From Clostridia bacterium (lineage in GTDB: Bacteria > Bacillota > Clostridia > Christensenellales > UBA1242), in NCBI GenBank assembly GCA_017398655.1, contig JAFQFI010000022.1, positions 1-50,565 on the forward strand: a stretch of DNA of 50,565 nucleotides. Reading direction: 5' to 3'. The stretch's first letter is position 1; every line of letters begins with the position of its first letter. Positions 29,001-31,839 of this stretch are shown here, piece by piece. A program made the position numbers and the translations under genes. The notes under the pieces were generated by a model. It had not been told where the DNA came from. It did no database searches and saw only the letters and a program-made list of their open reading frames with translations.

Positions 29001-31186
29001 TAGCCATTAAAGGTAATAGAACCCTCGCCATTAGCAGAACCAATATTTATTGTTACACCATTAGAATCTGTAAAAGCCCAACCACTACTGCACTCATCAA
29101 CAACAAATGTTAAATCAAGATTACTTGAAAAGTTTGTATTTGTTGTTAATGTTATTGTATTTAAAACAGAAATTGTTTTTACATTATTTGCTTCTGCAAT
29201 TTCAATTGCCTTTTCTACTGTTTTAACTGGTTTGTCTTTGTGCATACCATCGTCTGTATCTTTACCATTACTTTTTAAGTAAATTCTTTCAATGTGTTCT
29301 GCAGTTGTTGTTAAAACTGAAGAGTTGCCAGAACTAATTTCTGTTAAGATATTTATTTTGTATTCAACATCACTGCCAATAACAAACTCAAAATAAAGTT
29401 CGCCATTTGCGTCAAAATCTTCTTCTGCAACTGTACCATAGCATAAAACTGCACCTGTTGCTTTGTTTGTAATTAAAGCAGTTAATCTATCATGTGTTGT
29501 ATTTGCTTTATAGTAATTGATATTTGCTTTAACAGTAAGAGTGTTGCCACTAACAAACTCTGTTGTATTTAAATCTGTTGTATAAAATTTATTTTCAAAA
29601 GTTGTTGGATTGTTTGGGTTTTCAATTGCAACAATTCTTGTTGTTTTATCTGTGCTTAAAACATTGCTTAAAACAATAGGGTTGCTTTCTGTACCATTAA
29701 CACTTTCACTATTAGCAAAATCTTTTGTAGTACTACCCATAGCAAAAGCAATTTTGTTAAGGTCAAGTGTCATTGCAGGACGAACACCCCACAAATCAGA
29801 GTTTCCACCCCAAGTTAATGTACTTGTTGAAAGAGGCACAACCATTTGACTATGTTTTGGGCTTAAGTTATAAGCTTCTCTTGTAGCCCAGTAACCACCA
29901 CCAGAATTATTAGCATTTGTAGTATGATTTAAACTATAATCATAGTTTCCAGCAGCTATTGCATAATCTGTATTTTTAGCACTTTTGTTGCTAAAGTATT
30001 TATTAAATTCTTCATAACTTAACAAGTAAACCTTGTCATTTGTTGTAATTGATTCTGGAGTACCATATCCTGTAATTTGTGTATTTCCAGATGGAATAGT
30101 TCCATTTGATTCTACAGAATAAACTTCAACATTACTTGCGTTTGGTTTTCCACCGGTTACACCAGAAGATGCAGCATAATATTTTGCTGTGCCATCAAAG
30201 TAGTGATAATAAGTAATACCATCGCCACCTTTACTACCATTATTGAAGAAAGAAGCATTACCTGTTTGTTTTACAGGTGTAACTTTAATTGCATTTAGCT
30301 CTGCAGTGTTAAAAGCACTATTTAAAAATGAGTGATAATTTGCATAATTGTAAGCAAAAGTTGTTTCGTCTGTAGTAGAACGCAATGTTTGTGAAGCACT
30401 GTTTAAATACAATCTTAAAGTTGATTGGCTCCACTCTGTACTTTGGGTATAACTAAATTGAGTTGCATCAATAATATTTTTTGAAACTACTTGAACAGAT
30501 TTGTTTGTTTCGTCTGCAGAAACAACAAGCCATTCAATTGGTTCTACTTTAAAGTAAAAGGTTTTTCCAACAACTCCAGTGCCATTATAAGGATTTTTAG
30601 CATTTGTTGTTAAATTTTCACCTGCATATGTACTCATACCTGTTGAAGAGTTTAATTTAAAAGTTCCAACGCCGGCATTAACATTTTGTGTAAAATCTCC
30701 ACTTACATACTCTTTAACTTTGTCACCTTTCTTTAAAGCACCCATATCTTTTTTCAAAGTAAAGTAACCTGTTGAGTATGTATAAATAACTCCCGGATTC
30801 TCTACTGTTGATTTAGAGTTGTTTTTGCAGTATTCATCAAGGGTAAACTGATTAATGTTTATTTTTGATACATGGTATGCAGAAGTGCTATCAGTATAAT
30901 CGATATTACTTGTTCCGTCAGAATTAAACAAACTTAAACCATTTGCGTTTTTAAGTTGGTTAATCCATACAACAAGTTCTGCAGTATCTTCTTCTGCTAT
31001 TTGGCTTTGTGGATATTCACCAAAAAACACACTATCCCCTGCGTTTAATACAAGGTTAGTGCTTGCAGCTGTTTCAGCATTTGCTATTTGTCTGTTAATA
31101 CCACCAATGGCATTTATGCCTGTTAAAAAACATGCAACAGAAAGCAATATTGAAAATATTAAACTGATACCTTTTTTCTTTTTCAT
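5063..31186 (-). CDS. Giant cell-surface protein (8,707 aa): DUF6273-like head, Pmp-like beta-helices, Ig-like stalk, TM anchor, Asn/Gln tail
   Basis: This is a predicted surface fibre or adhesin. Approximate residues: 1-37 signal peptide (MKKKKG, hydrophobic core, ANA site); 45-490 DUF6273-like domain (VFFGEYPQSQI, IEWLVV, GYWATRE, WGVRPAMTLDL); beta-helix blocks near 640-1830, 2070-2660, 2690-3290 and 3540-3950, rich in FxxN and GGAIY; YDG/Ig spacers near 1870-2060 and 3370-3530; a degenerate InlB-like segment near 3975-4080; one Ig-like domain (YSYQWYYQD) near 4080-4160; 18 type-A repeats 4180-6000; 16 type-B repeats 6375-7790; more Ig-like modules to 8560; one transmembrane helix 8572-8597; then a basic, Asn/Gln/Tyr/Pro-rich tail of 110 residues. 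There is no LPXTG, SLH, LysM or autotransporter barrel. The ATG at 31186 has AAAGGGA upstream. It has its own promoter, leader hairpin and terminator. Ligand and function are unknown. The signal peptide contains an SVAC stretch, but this is not a proper lipobox. Confidence 0.95.
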   Translation of the reverse strand: MKKKKGISLIFSILLSVACFLTGINAIGGINRQIANAETAASTNLVLNAGDSVFFGEYPQSQIAEEDTAELVVWINQLKNANGLSLFNSDGTSNIDYTDSTSAYHVSKININQFTLDEYCKNNSKSTVENPGVIYTYSTGYFTLKKDMGALKKGDKVKEYVSGDFTQNVNAGVGTFKLNSSTGMSTYAGENLTTNAKNPYNGTGVVGKTFYFKVEPIEWLVVSADETNKSVQVVSKNIIDATQFSYTQSTEWSQSTLRLYLNSASQTLRSTTDETTFAYNYANYHSFLNSAFNTAELNAIKVTPVKQTGNASFFNNGSKGGDGITYYHYFDGTAKYYAASSGVTGGKPNASNVEVYSVESNGTIPSGNTQITGYGTPESITTNDKVYLLSYEEFNKYFSNKSAKNTDYAIAAGNYDYSLNHTTNANNSGGGYWATREAYNLSPKHSQMVVPLSTSTLTWGGNSDLWGVRPAMTLDLNKIAFAMGSTTKDFANSESVNGTESNPIVLSNVLSTDKTTRIVAIENPNNPTTFENKFYTTDLNTTEFVSGNTLTVKANINYYKANTTHDRLTALITNKATGAVLCYGTVAEEDFDANGELYFEFVIGSDVEYKINILTEISSGNSSVLTTTAEHIERIYLKSNGKDTDDGMHKDKPVKTVEKAIEIAEANNVKTISVLNTITLTTNTNFSSNLDLTFVVDECSSGWAFTDSNGVTINIGSANGEGSITFNGYHPTHHKNLFRTDNQNAIRNAEMILHSNATFTNFVATTSSYNEMFYLRGVNVTINGAKFINNKCGMLIYDTLRETELTYNGNINTKIVVNDVLVENNDLIRSGSFIYGDFVDVTINNATIQDNKFYRAGGVVRVLSNNSKLIVNNAKITRNSNTSEGGIFRVDSNCSLTILDGIYTYNSTQSNGAIISSASADVTIYDGEFNYNVSNGAAGVAYVSSADLIVYDGSYTNNTAYGDAGVFWFGNNNGDKNDIIRFEITGGIYENNKSSSNYGVFYAGNSVNGEVKIENVEFKNNSANTEYSVGRTTCRKVRISNVDYVSNKTVTNRGTHYISGTADAIVSNCNFLYNEANSDAWGNSAALVVETSNILVEDCLFYKNITRSNNNWNGTAIFMNGGDCRTRGDRYDFTVRNCEFVENIHETGVNSSDGEVFTTGASIFVFYGTDCEISGCEFSYNSSNGNVSGGVHFYGYNSTYELYAPAVKIYDCDFLYNTCDNANSAISCSNSVAGYEIYNCDFIGNDSKSRTLSLTAMAEFEAIAHDLRFINNESTNSEVIYFGRQSNGQVHFYNSVVEGNTTKARILETTNNALIENIHFSNNTGKNANTGICYAVNNYRKILKNCIFEGNVNQHATNGGALHINVPGPFTLENCDFLYNEAGQAAALYVDQNTKLTIKNCNFVGNKAIGALTSNSKSVGGGGAIYLSGITVIEDCSFVDNSCIGWGGAIYTASYTGAAFVTLISSEFVNNHADIGGGAIYVNGDLTVENDSTDDENATLFEGNYVKSSTRDTFGGALLISNDKNVIINNAKFIGNYATADGEFVGYGGAIGVESTSTGSNKIKIMRAEFSDNGSLTKNLGGAIYTNNDLTAQNIFGTGNKATNGGVIYAVNGNLNLSNLNFENSVATTNGGGIFIGGQAKLEANNVTFVSSQAINGGAIYFTTTLTGNNILVMNIFEANLCQGKATTGAGIYMVSDNVELRLNDAVLTGNYSTESGSALYVNGGTLYLADTTITGNGVANGKEGAGFYAQRGKDFNISRNIIVTDNYAGGEYDETARVYTSGSAGKNSNIYIVSRALAIIDSLSSTAKVGVKTSIESVAFGGTIYNITDADYKKFEYDDDTKLLRLITTQNLIAVVSTNTMPNSISFAASDYYGGYDGDYHTISIEVLNMDPSRYMITYGTSANSTDFVPELIENKTKFARTLAADGETIEPKTVYFKITATDGSFAGVSGSATVTITKQTVYVEEFPEISGLTVSTSTYKAPLSNATITGGMATYSDFQIAGHFEWVKPATTTGTSVGYYYYEMKFVPDNKKDFEEFIFAQLVYVGGFDKLFYKKADGFDGFYVHGNEVDDTITDATTAKVSTKLSDVIKLMNDGGEIYMISTYVNSGEYYQLLKNYTVSIKRHILNTTGPMITLTRSNGDFTTGFGNMGMPGKLIFDGNNINTNYPMIWISNTDSNRYCNIYFYPGVEYINHNTAGSATAKNAAILIEARTNVYMFSMEMYNCHSGGDNAPFTYINNHSTFQTLQIRDCNIHNCTGYNGGGMTIGKNINAYFYGGTIQNNTALNNGGGLYVKDGINLNIYELNVVNNTALNNGGGVYFERLPNMYYFYAEGNTAANGGGIYVNEEYIYNKTTLVGAKSYGGIVLRNNHAVGTKDSEGNITAYGKGGGAYFNKLFMLHYGTISGNTATGMGAGIYHNISEITHASNVGTITSSVIFESKIFNNIIECDSSNTLYAGSGIVSSGNLLIEDTEISSNIIRYLNTSNTAPVTIYGAVYSTKNAITFDNSKIYNNSIYSNYTNAEAFGAGISVLFGSSVYLTNNSVVSDNFFNGNISSKGKYNQVYVYSNGTDIGELYLDNATIAGNASEIGVGGNGEIFLSGKLDIVSAIETSSSNSVIYQNGNLTADSKVYIYIPGGGSVSHIIAKVSAEYLTVATLDVVEVNATTIYIINEDKQYNISVNEETYELILVVGNGLRTTVYWAPKTGNDNTDLDNGDYGNPVKTLEWAYAVSDKNATIYLMETLEISSNTTLSALGVTIVRGTTREGDTFSDPFILVKNNATLTLTNIILDGLLTEAKNAIISVNEGSSLIIETGTILRNNNLLNSEDRNPPAGGAIYNKGNLTINAGIITNNAVSSEIKNGGAIWSSGSVVINGGLIFGNEAYSAGGAIYISSGKLDIYGGDIYNNGFDPSSTDSKGGAIYIATNAKLNIYGGNLINNAAKDGGAIYSLGDIYIEKSLIYANSASNQGGAIWSSANLNIVDGEIVENTAKDGGAIYLTSGSLQLSKLVMIYNNIASNNGGAIYNYGATINYNAGEIYNNTANANGGAIYLASDAILNFKGGEIYNNFATNGGAIYSQAKGVLNKNIDSLIDSDATASDLVNKIKSSNLTISGGYIYNNKTSETGFGGAIYIDDVTSSVATLLLNGGEITNNTAGKEGGAIYVKGAGFIEINNNVLISKNIAKNNHGGAIYLAGGRLLLNSGNITENTSLYEAAAISVATVDSVGAELVVLGGEITNNTNNNLQSAAVHVETGSTLYIGENTYIYQNIGGNVFLEDTAISVLPSLSADAIVGVDSASTSTVVIAVPLNDNPNSYEFDSEEILTKFVSDNANKKVYYQSGDKTDLTKKDDKLFLGFTEAQTLQYVASDYIGDYDGAYHTIGWKPLNEPAGVKVEFFGVAALDDTIPENAWSEDLPLYKDGVFRYVYIRITSQTGVSLDYRIVNIRNIVPTISEFPTVTSKPSVNTLYSKTGGTGGKDNRPALVGGKATYNGKTIEGTFNWSYDEMIFTNVGLQTGYVTFTPFNAAYSSVDFQIKIRVYANVIYYATSQDGTTGFFLDANLTQPSDAKVMSEAINSIVSVGSVRATVYVGATYVVNETEYLFVSDNITIMRLSGFKGSLFNVTGSAELVIGKDSSGELMSGTITIDGGAIWQTSSNANTTPNAANYAKNSGLVAEKSLIVVYESAKLSLYKNVTIQNNEVNKEGERGGAIECQGSLLVEGASIQRNLACYGGAIALVVNATATINGASIRYNATYKANDFVGFVGGNGGAIYINSQGLGEVQLLITEATITNNRSYNNGGAIYNNGGKVELSPVAENIEDEGTIVYRISVSRNNTANDGGAIYVANEHKSSLKISGAEIVGNEATNGNAIWYTSYKNADNENEKGLVFADSAIETDLYITGQIFLGQNSIIVQSAALNADSDIEIAIEDEYKISRVIVEQVDFRDSIISNYTIKSNSENFYLTEITTHGGNPTLQIGNTFTLFVNYEYGSSTVYQIKVRYGDTFENYINGNILSNVLLNPEEIATNPEAATYGNVTVENVGFEIKGYHFLGEGGISGAAKIEDMTIQVYFNQNLETDNRNIYISWSVSNPIIQLVPESVQEVYGTPIIVRANILNKNESDGFIYSYQWYYQDEIIANATSDTLTIYDVDATGFYKVYVVVIGAAEDGITTRRDSFSDKILLTILPKEIDINLAVNEFTYTGEEINALYQDGKSADSGVNIHLVEGPLQYNDTYEGLGLDSLDGTYTKLLANTGTETYLIKIAIANTNYILKYDSLPWKILPLQLEVDYWYDTVTGQRYVSAYEKGDIAHLIIPIYKNIKTVAGVKDRIISQLYMSGSERSFVTYTNSDNNYFVENFGSLTQTSPTGFGDIGKYSTQIYAIDNTNYSLPEEGSTVFNWNITGTQAFIEKWKVGSQEYVHDNLVDHTIEVDYVGTNGYRVTASMMGTKKDDGSISIISSNLKMKISVVGTTNKGDSVTQEVVFYTTMTNYLNTDIAGTFLTIVDAGVYTITVSVVEYEIVIDANEADYKANLYFVKDADGSYVPAYAEDVEFDSSKEYFTQASNYFPSPTAVYDITLIVKKDVVSLNWGIDGNKVNEITYDANYHQSAVVDNDKGITLSFTYLGDTLKRDAGEYNVTAVLIPELDYNYEIAEGTEIFTWKINKAALTLIWPESTSFEWDSKTKTFTPIIDGLLGTDDHGISYEGHSGSEIQTYTCTVIDTRLNPNYTLGEQNLTQTWEITPRVLKFEWRARAGIQWLDTQIIPAGTSAAITSIYNGKSFLLIPNISNKVNGYEDVDAIAKYVRNDINNIQAGIYTGLIDGTTLSGGHSSYYTFAENETTTVTWRIDPKEVTFVWNYSAPFTYSAEQHSISAEVNPASIIAGDEGQFEISYSSQLIEGSSESYTEKATAVGRYVAKVASVGNSNYTFVETNSTVTQIWEIGQRKLTLVWVGSNVETLVYNGTPKYYYVSDPVGRLEAEIAGVTVKVTYTNSASREIGTESIVDVDTYFATTSLEGTYSGNYYIDEVTGSKSWAITPRPVSFTWTGTDYYAWNETDASITVDVVSDRAQYYTFTTNMMSRDRVTFEITVVAQGAKSVISGGFNNGSHVLNDYISLLEVNSKDAGSYSATITGLSGSNNYTLTDAENASKSWTLLPAKLNLSNLNDILVLDYGNGSTTPFVYNATPQTVVVKVKNSYRTDEFLTEGIQYSTSGTTQTNAGNYIATVNLIETGNYIFTNTLTDKYSWTIEWQITRLYAELEWSYEDNSFTGSNKYVGAIVTNIQGADSVNVISYSTEQIPGAHEYSSNNYTNVAINVGKYLAKATELSNNNYMIDDSKSTYEWEITPRKASIAWTGTNISGDSANYNKNPIYYSATIANLISSMNITLNHYYYYSNDGGANWTEVVGGAEACINAGDYKCSLSIEGDGDYVLKEGTEQFWTINKKTLTFVWSYSDITYANSPYNPTVNTISGRIGNDVVAVAGYTGDTNKTAVTVGGAKYTTIIESLTGNDSDNYTLDGSINTSWSWTISPAKIAFEWKPNTTNWIYDKTAKYYEPIVDTSTMVGTQSVEFDMTINFVSPDGTKQSFTNLTNCANAGNYTLTISGLKGDFKDNYSLANYAENFLVRSWTIEQKTITFSWNYSDDNPLQYTGAQQTVLAEVEGEITGDTVTVATSNGYEDNAKINVGTYQAKIKALNNTNYKFSNADETNNWYINWRITARQVNIVWTANNIEVAEVGDSSAEYTGNDINFTPSINNVLPGEFVGLSYTTLLNNYMTTTTVNAGRYVRNIEGLNGAHSSNYTLEGVTNISKTWIVNQIQLKFENSPSLTYNASNQQLKVNLVPNGANGIVSGDESSVYPLYNGEMSYNQIKVGTYTPEITLGGDKSGNYTLIYATVDGKEVTKASLQITPVELEIISWNIPESRNYIYNGENQYPTANIQGIQGNDSPIEYVYQYSLDNGLSYIAHSGITKLAGKFRVTANLTTTGRENYTLSEINKYVDYQILPAALKSYAVVALETGAKDTHTETIVLIVAYGIDSAEAPSGTVTLDFITPDTTNNSSVGKQLTTNLPGDVTEYSTIYNNHRNIIDLYLTGKYSYAIVSYNEYNQGPYNPKFTFVSNANILQSKNYQDITDVTLQQTFYPSNLSQGEISLYYLDNGNYTKVNNTSITATYGDTLTFFIAGGKNLVDQSNTLIADNNYMLIVNSVFADISKDYEYANITYVTEVTDTALSKFISTIGVTFEVSPIKVLVRLTKAGTVALGGYKSEGADVNGQTYVEGFTGTATITVNKKLIRIGVPDAIMTYGTGELVKVDGSNFTLYDEDLINPSVDKVSIVDNCKLILKGGIDHKTLTAGSYQEFVDVELTHDNYAFATGGISYGDLTVKGQILTNDTEGVSIVLDDSNCIYSGVRQTPTITSISYLTTTLEIDNSKTTYSNAVNAGYKTAYITVTLTGNYTGTLTAYYSIAKFDISRANFASSLSAAQNYTGSSIVKDFTSIENGVTKSKVTVGSTGIDLWLNTDFEIFYSNNINVSSESSKAMISIAGKGNNVTGAHTIKFDILPQEISTSDITDYTLEFNSIRSETFTYTGSSITPTVKYLYSETKGISFNVTETYSYKDSAGNTVEDGSINVGKYYVVATINGAVNSLYVNYVGTVELEFNITPLNFTNNEFFVIQNIANQKYSIGQIKPEISFFWDKDQNGEYDVATERLSYEGETPDFEVVYDNNINAGTAKVTINGLGNFVGTKTTSFIIEQRSIEEAALDVFQVVNTYNYTGRQIAPTLEDISGEYVFDADNKEYVTFSIKSYGENINAGTRAGSVTIVGTGNYTGERIVNFDISRLSLSDDVSDRLDIVLDYTQYVYTGSQIKPQVLSIAYSVPGENPYTLYLKRNIDYSATNYIDNINAGTAIIEITFSSTGNFSGVVHKNFIINPKVFDGSYFITTVDHTGVTTAPDKTITNEVYTSKEIKKEVFVYSYTELDGVYTYTRLIENTDYRLSFVNNVYVGKAFIEATGTGNYTSKIANSFYITARKLLDENVSDIPDATYSSIILLPEVTITYGEETLVLNKDYSVAVTETFTNINVGQGSITITGMGNYEGTLTKTFNILPKDLSKVTVNMSEIARQEYTGEQIKPDAGIVITDGNYILIVTKDYDVTYENNINVGSTATVTITGKGNYTGTKYETFTIVSRDMGVHAEEFEFVLLETKYFTGSAIELTLEDFEIHYLGRVLNNDGTDYSIVTGSFENNTNAGTATFTIKGNANFGGNLSFNYEITPRPYGEGDWSVSLEDIFRYTNNLITPKPVIIANGITLVENVDYTLTYTKNQGITHRYESGSWYAEVDESNLPTIAINFIGNYSGNTTKTFKIGKVDITADDIEVKLKSDVYYSGKETKLTIDNVSIVLKETNGSPAYEMTFADVVISNSAETFAGIATNNKDVGYGAIRIVFGGPNGIYTGTVIYDYEIKKLDISSNLILKDESLFASVVYNSFEQTKNFEDMLTIGETTLVLGQDFLVSYANNTNVGSAVITLSGMGNLTGSTQINFAITAKHFDEVNFNIDDIEDKVYNYGQEIKVDELVTITFTKEDNSTTTLTNQTDFYVASYFDNINVGEATIVIKGTGNFAGELTKTFTIISKEITTDNIAFVESQNRVFTGEEIKLGEFEITVDGKETIVVSDQNAVYENNTNKGEATIKFNLTGNYTGTDLTLTFVITERQYNGSTFTVPNIRTQVKTGEEIRPIYAEPYTNGPIIYTNDNGKEIVLVDGTDYVLTYSNNTEYGMAYVNIFFRGNYTGTLTRSFTIDKATPTMDQFNAITYHVVNKDATDLSNAKYGEVVTLADLKFVDNDLNIIESITWANTNITISNAGQVSAYVKFNPDPEIYNTLNVLITFNIDKGVYTEQYVREKLGEYVEFKFTAGLTLQAITLPNYFAWQYQEVDNVNAQTNGLFYILTRDGTFQPVSLPTDYVEGVTYYAKDIDLSKIVISESYEYYSDIFVVSYNENPENYETFTNLEVEVRIVRGDLKPNNFEHAPITITYTENLTVGKIAIMTAGYTWYTEQENFNKILVANGEDGEIFYMNYIPKYDNKFVESIFGSKYNYNSMIVEVKVYVKKATFDRNTVLRALGSFTVAPRAYKPNLTIKDLNIALPDGFVFADTSKSVIYGTNEYSIIYNYNSEHNANYYSYGESLTEKLTINVNIISPMLKGYLDPNSPNIAIDGESFIATWDAPLNQNNPNDVVPYILEYYDEDASIWIQILGTATWFNGDEVLTNVGYTTKQIKFVANDKNFTEGNDYSIFDVKVLVSGADPDIASLNFEDDLELIYVNKPTLTIISRVTSTNAKLQYLDDITYKYQRVYTFNGEDQVDPDYTDLTSDTVLNAGKYRITAFFNEGMCNYYEFADGHKMVKTIEIGKAQLNISLNTVVRTYGDLIINNDPLIKANGIESLSEKDYVLAVYADEEMFIKTDLNYSTDAGTYYIILELNNSLSTNYEFGDSCIFKSTYTIQRKEIKDFELVHGVLREDGSNLKDKISALFKPEYFVDGEIPEYQLIFYKDGKKQETVISQGRYTVNVVFENTNYYTNYSPTFDVLEAQTYDNLIILISAIALVLIGMVIVIVAIRANRKKNKQNIQKEQYKRTQNEINANNANAQNAQNMNMPNQNYNQNMNNNQQQYNNQNYNQNVNNQYQNPQNYNNQYPQNNYPNYNNNQNNYNNPNGPQNPQNPNKPNGK
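5066..5395 (-). other. Asn/Gln/Tyr/Pro low-complexity C-terminal tail of the giant protein
   Basis: This codes for the last 110 residues, after the transmembrane helix and a basic RANRKKNK stop-transfer segment, so the tail should be cytoplasmic. Words such as NYNQN, QNYNNQ and NPQNP recur; Asn and Gln dominate, with regular Tyr and Pro and almost no acidic or aliphatic residues after the first 25. The composition matches what is called prion-like or intrinsically disordered. The second giant protein lacks it. Confidence 0.85.
7820..12060 (-). repeat. Type-B Ig-like stalk array, about 16 copies of 80-97 residues
   Basis: By eye I count 16 tandem modules with the pattern Y-T/S-G-x-x-I-x-P, later D-Y-x-V-x-Y-x-N-N-I-N-V/A-G-x-A, then G-x-G-N-Y-x-G and a closing F-x-I. 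This is a common clostridial surface Ig-like domain. Copies are well diverged: only the core residues are shared, so the array is old and kept as protein structure rather than recently amplified. It forms the membrane-proximal half of the stalk. Confidence 0.8.
13190..18650 (-). repeat. Type-A Ig-like (MBG-like) stalk array, about 18 copies of about 100 residues
   Basis: By eye I count 18 tandem modules. Each closes with W-x-I-x-P/x-K/R and the next opens with a strand such as TFVWNYS or SIAWTGTN, with Y-x-A/G-x-x-x-Y in the first third and A-G-x-Y near the end (for example NAGDYKCSLS, NVGTYQAKIK). They resemble MBG/YDG-type bacterial Ig-like modules. Divergence between copies is high. The array joins the beta-helix region to the type-B array through about 380 residues of less regular Ig-like sequence (12060-13190). 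Confidence 0.78.
21620..22700 (-). repeat. Cluster of GGTGGTGCTATTTAT words (GGAIY turns) in the third beta-helix
   Basis: On the plus strand the near-identical word AAATAGCACCACC recurs about a dozen times in about 1.1 kb (for example near 21629, 21799, 21966, 22200, 22260, 22430, 22520, 22595 and 22680). Each copy encodes the GGAIY turn of one beta-helix rung. Conservation is at DNA as well as protein level, unlike in the Ig arrays. Confidence 0.75.
24233..24343 (-). repeat. 81-nt direct repeat of one beta-helix rung
   Basis: A block of about 28 nt around CATTATTAAGAGCTGT starts near 24233 and recurs near 24314 with a single difference. The period of 81 nt is 27 codons, one beta-helix coil, and both copies encode the NTALNNGGG turn. 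It marks a recent duplication or gene conversion inside the second beta-helix. Confidence 0.75.
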
Positions 31187-31218
31187 TTTTTTAGTTTCCC
31201 TTTGTAAAAAATTTTATA

Positions 31219-31254
31219 GCCAAAAATACAGTTTTTGTTTGGCTGTTTTTTGGC
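31219..31254 (-). promoter_or_regulatory. Stem-loop in the 5' leader of the 8,707-codon gene
   Basis: In the minus-strand RNA, GCCAAAAA pairs with TTTTTGGC, and inside it ACAG pairs with CTGT after one bulged A, giving 12 pairs around an 11-nt loop. It lies between the predicted transcription start (about 31278) and the ribosome binding site at about 31200. A likely role is protection of a very long message from decay; control of translation is also possible. Confidence 0.55.
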
Positions 31255-31284
31255 ATAGTTCTACATTTTTAGTATACAACAATT

Positions 31285-31313
31285 ATTATAATATATAATA
31301 TTTATTTTACCAA
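31285..31313 (-). promoter_or_regulatory. SigmaA-type promoter of the 8,707-codon gene
   Basis: The minus strand shows TTGGTA (31313-31308), a 17-nt spacer and a perfect TATAAT (31290-31285). The predicted start near 31278 gives a leader of about 92 nt before the ATG at 31186. Confidence 0.7.
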
Positions 31314-31658
31314 ACCTTTTTAGGCAAATTTTTACTTATTTTTCAACTTTTTTAAAACAACTTTTTATGGCTTTTTTATTGGCTTTTAGAGCTTTTATTT
31401 TTTAAACTTTTTAATTAATTTTTATATTTTTTGTTTTATTTTTTTATGTTTTTATTATATTTTTTATTTTGCACTTTTTACCTGTTTTTTATATGTAAAA
31501 TTTAAATAATTTTTTATAAAAAACTTTAACTTTTTTATACTTTTTTTGTTTAAATTTTTGTGTTTTTACACTAAAAAAAGTTTTAAAAAACACAAAATTT
31601 TTTACCTAAAACTATATATTTTTATTAAAAATTTTACCTTTTTGGGGTTTTTTACAAT

Positions 31659-31696
31659 AAAAAATAGACGCTATTTTTTGTTAAATAACGCCTATT
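31659..31696 (-). terminator. Rho-independent terminator of the 5,742-codon gene
   Basis: The arms 31663-31676 and 31683-31696 form a 14-bp stem with a 6-nt loop. The two non-Watson-Crick positions are G-U pairs in the minus-strand RNA but mismatches in the plus-strand RNA, so the hairpin is built for the minus strand. A run of U follows (31664-31659). It lies about 140 nt beyond the TAA stop at 31840. Confidence 0.75.
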
Positions 31697-31839
31697 TTTA
31701 TTATTTTTTTTAGTTTTTGTGTATTCTTTTTTACACTTTTTAATGTTTATTACCAAATTTTAACAATACTTTTTTGCTTAATTGCTTTTATTTTAAAGGT
31801 TTTTAGCAATTTTCTTATTAAACTTTTCTTATAAAAACA

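Larger units (their letters stand above)
31187..31839. other. 653-nt spacer between the two giant genes
   Basis: No gene is visible. The spacer is extremely AT-rich, with long T runs. From right to left it holds the terminator of the 5,742-codon gene, a 12-bp perfect inverted repeat (31556-31567 with 31586-31597, 18-nt loop, a T run only on its plus-strand side), then the promoter, leader stem-loop and ribosome binding site of the 8,707-codon gene. The two giants are therefore most likely separate transcription units. Confidence 0.7.

Noticed and set aside
29720..31054. DUF6273-like, lectin-fold-like head as the target of a diversity-generating retroelement
   Set aside because: No reverse transcriptase, template repeat or accessory gene is in the window.
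31070..31186. Lipoprotein signal in the first giant (Cys at residue 19)
   Set aside because: The stretch before the Cys is SVA, not a proper lipobox, and an ANA signal peptidase I site lies at about residue 37. The protein also has a C-terminal TM anchor.
31556..31597. 12-bp perfect inverted repeat in the spacer between the giant genes as a second terminator
   Set aside because: It is built almost only of A and T with an 18-nt loop, the T run is on the plus-strand side where no gene ends, and a better terminator for the minus strand lies at 31659-31696.
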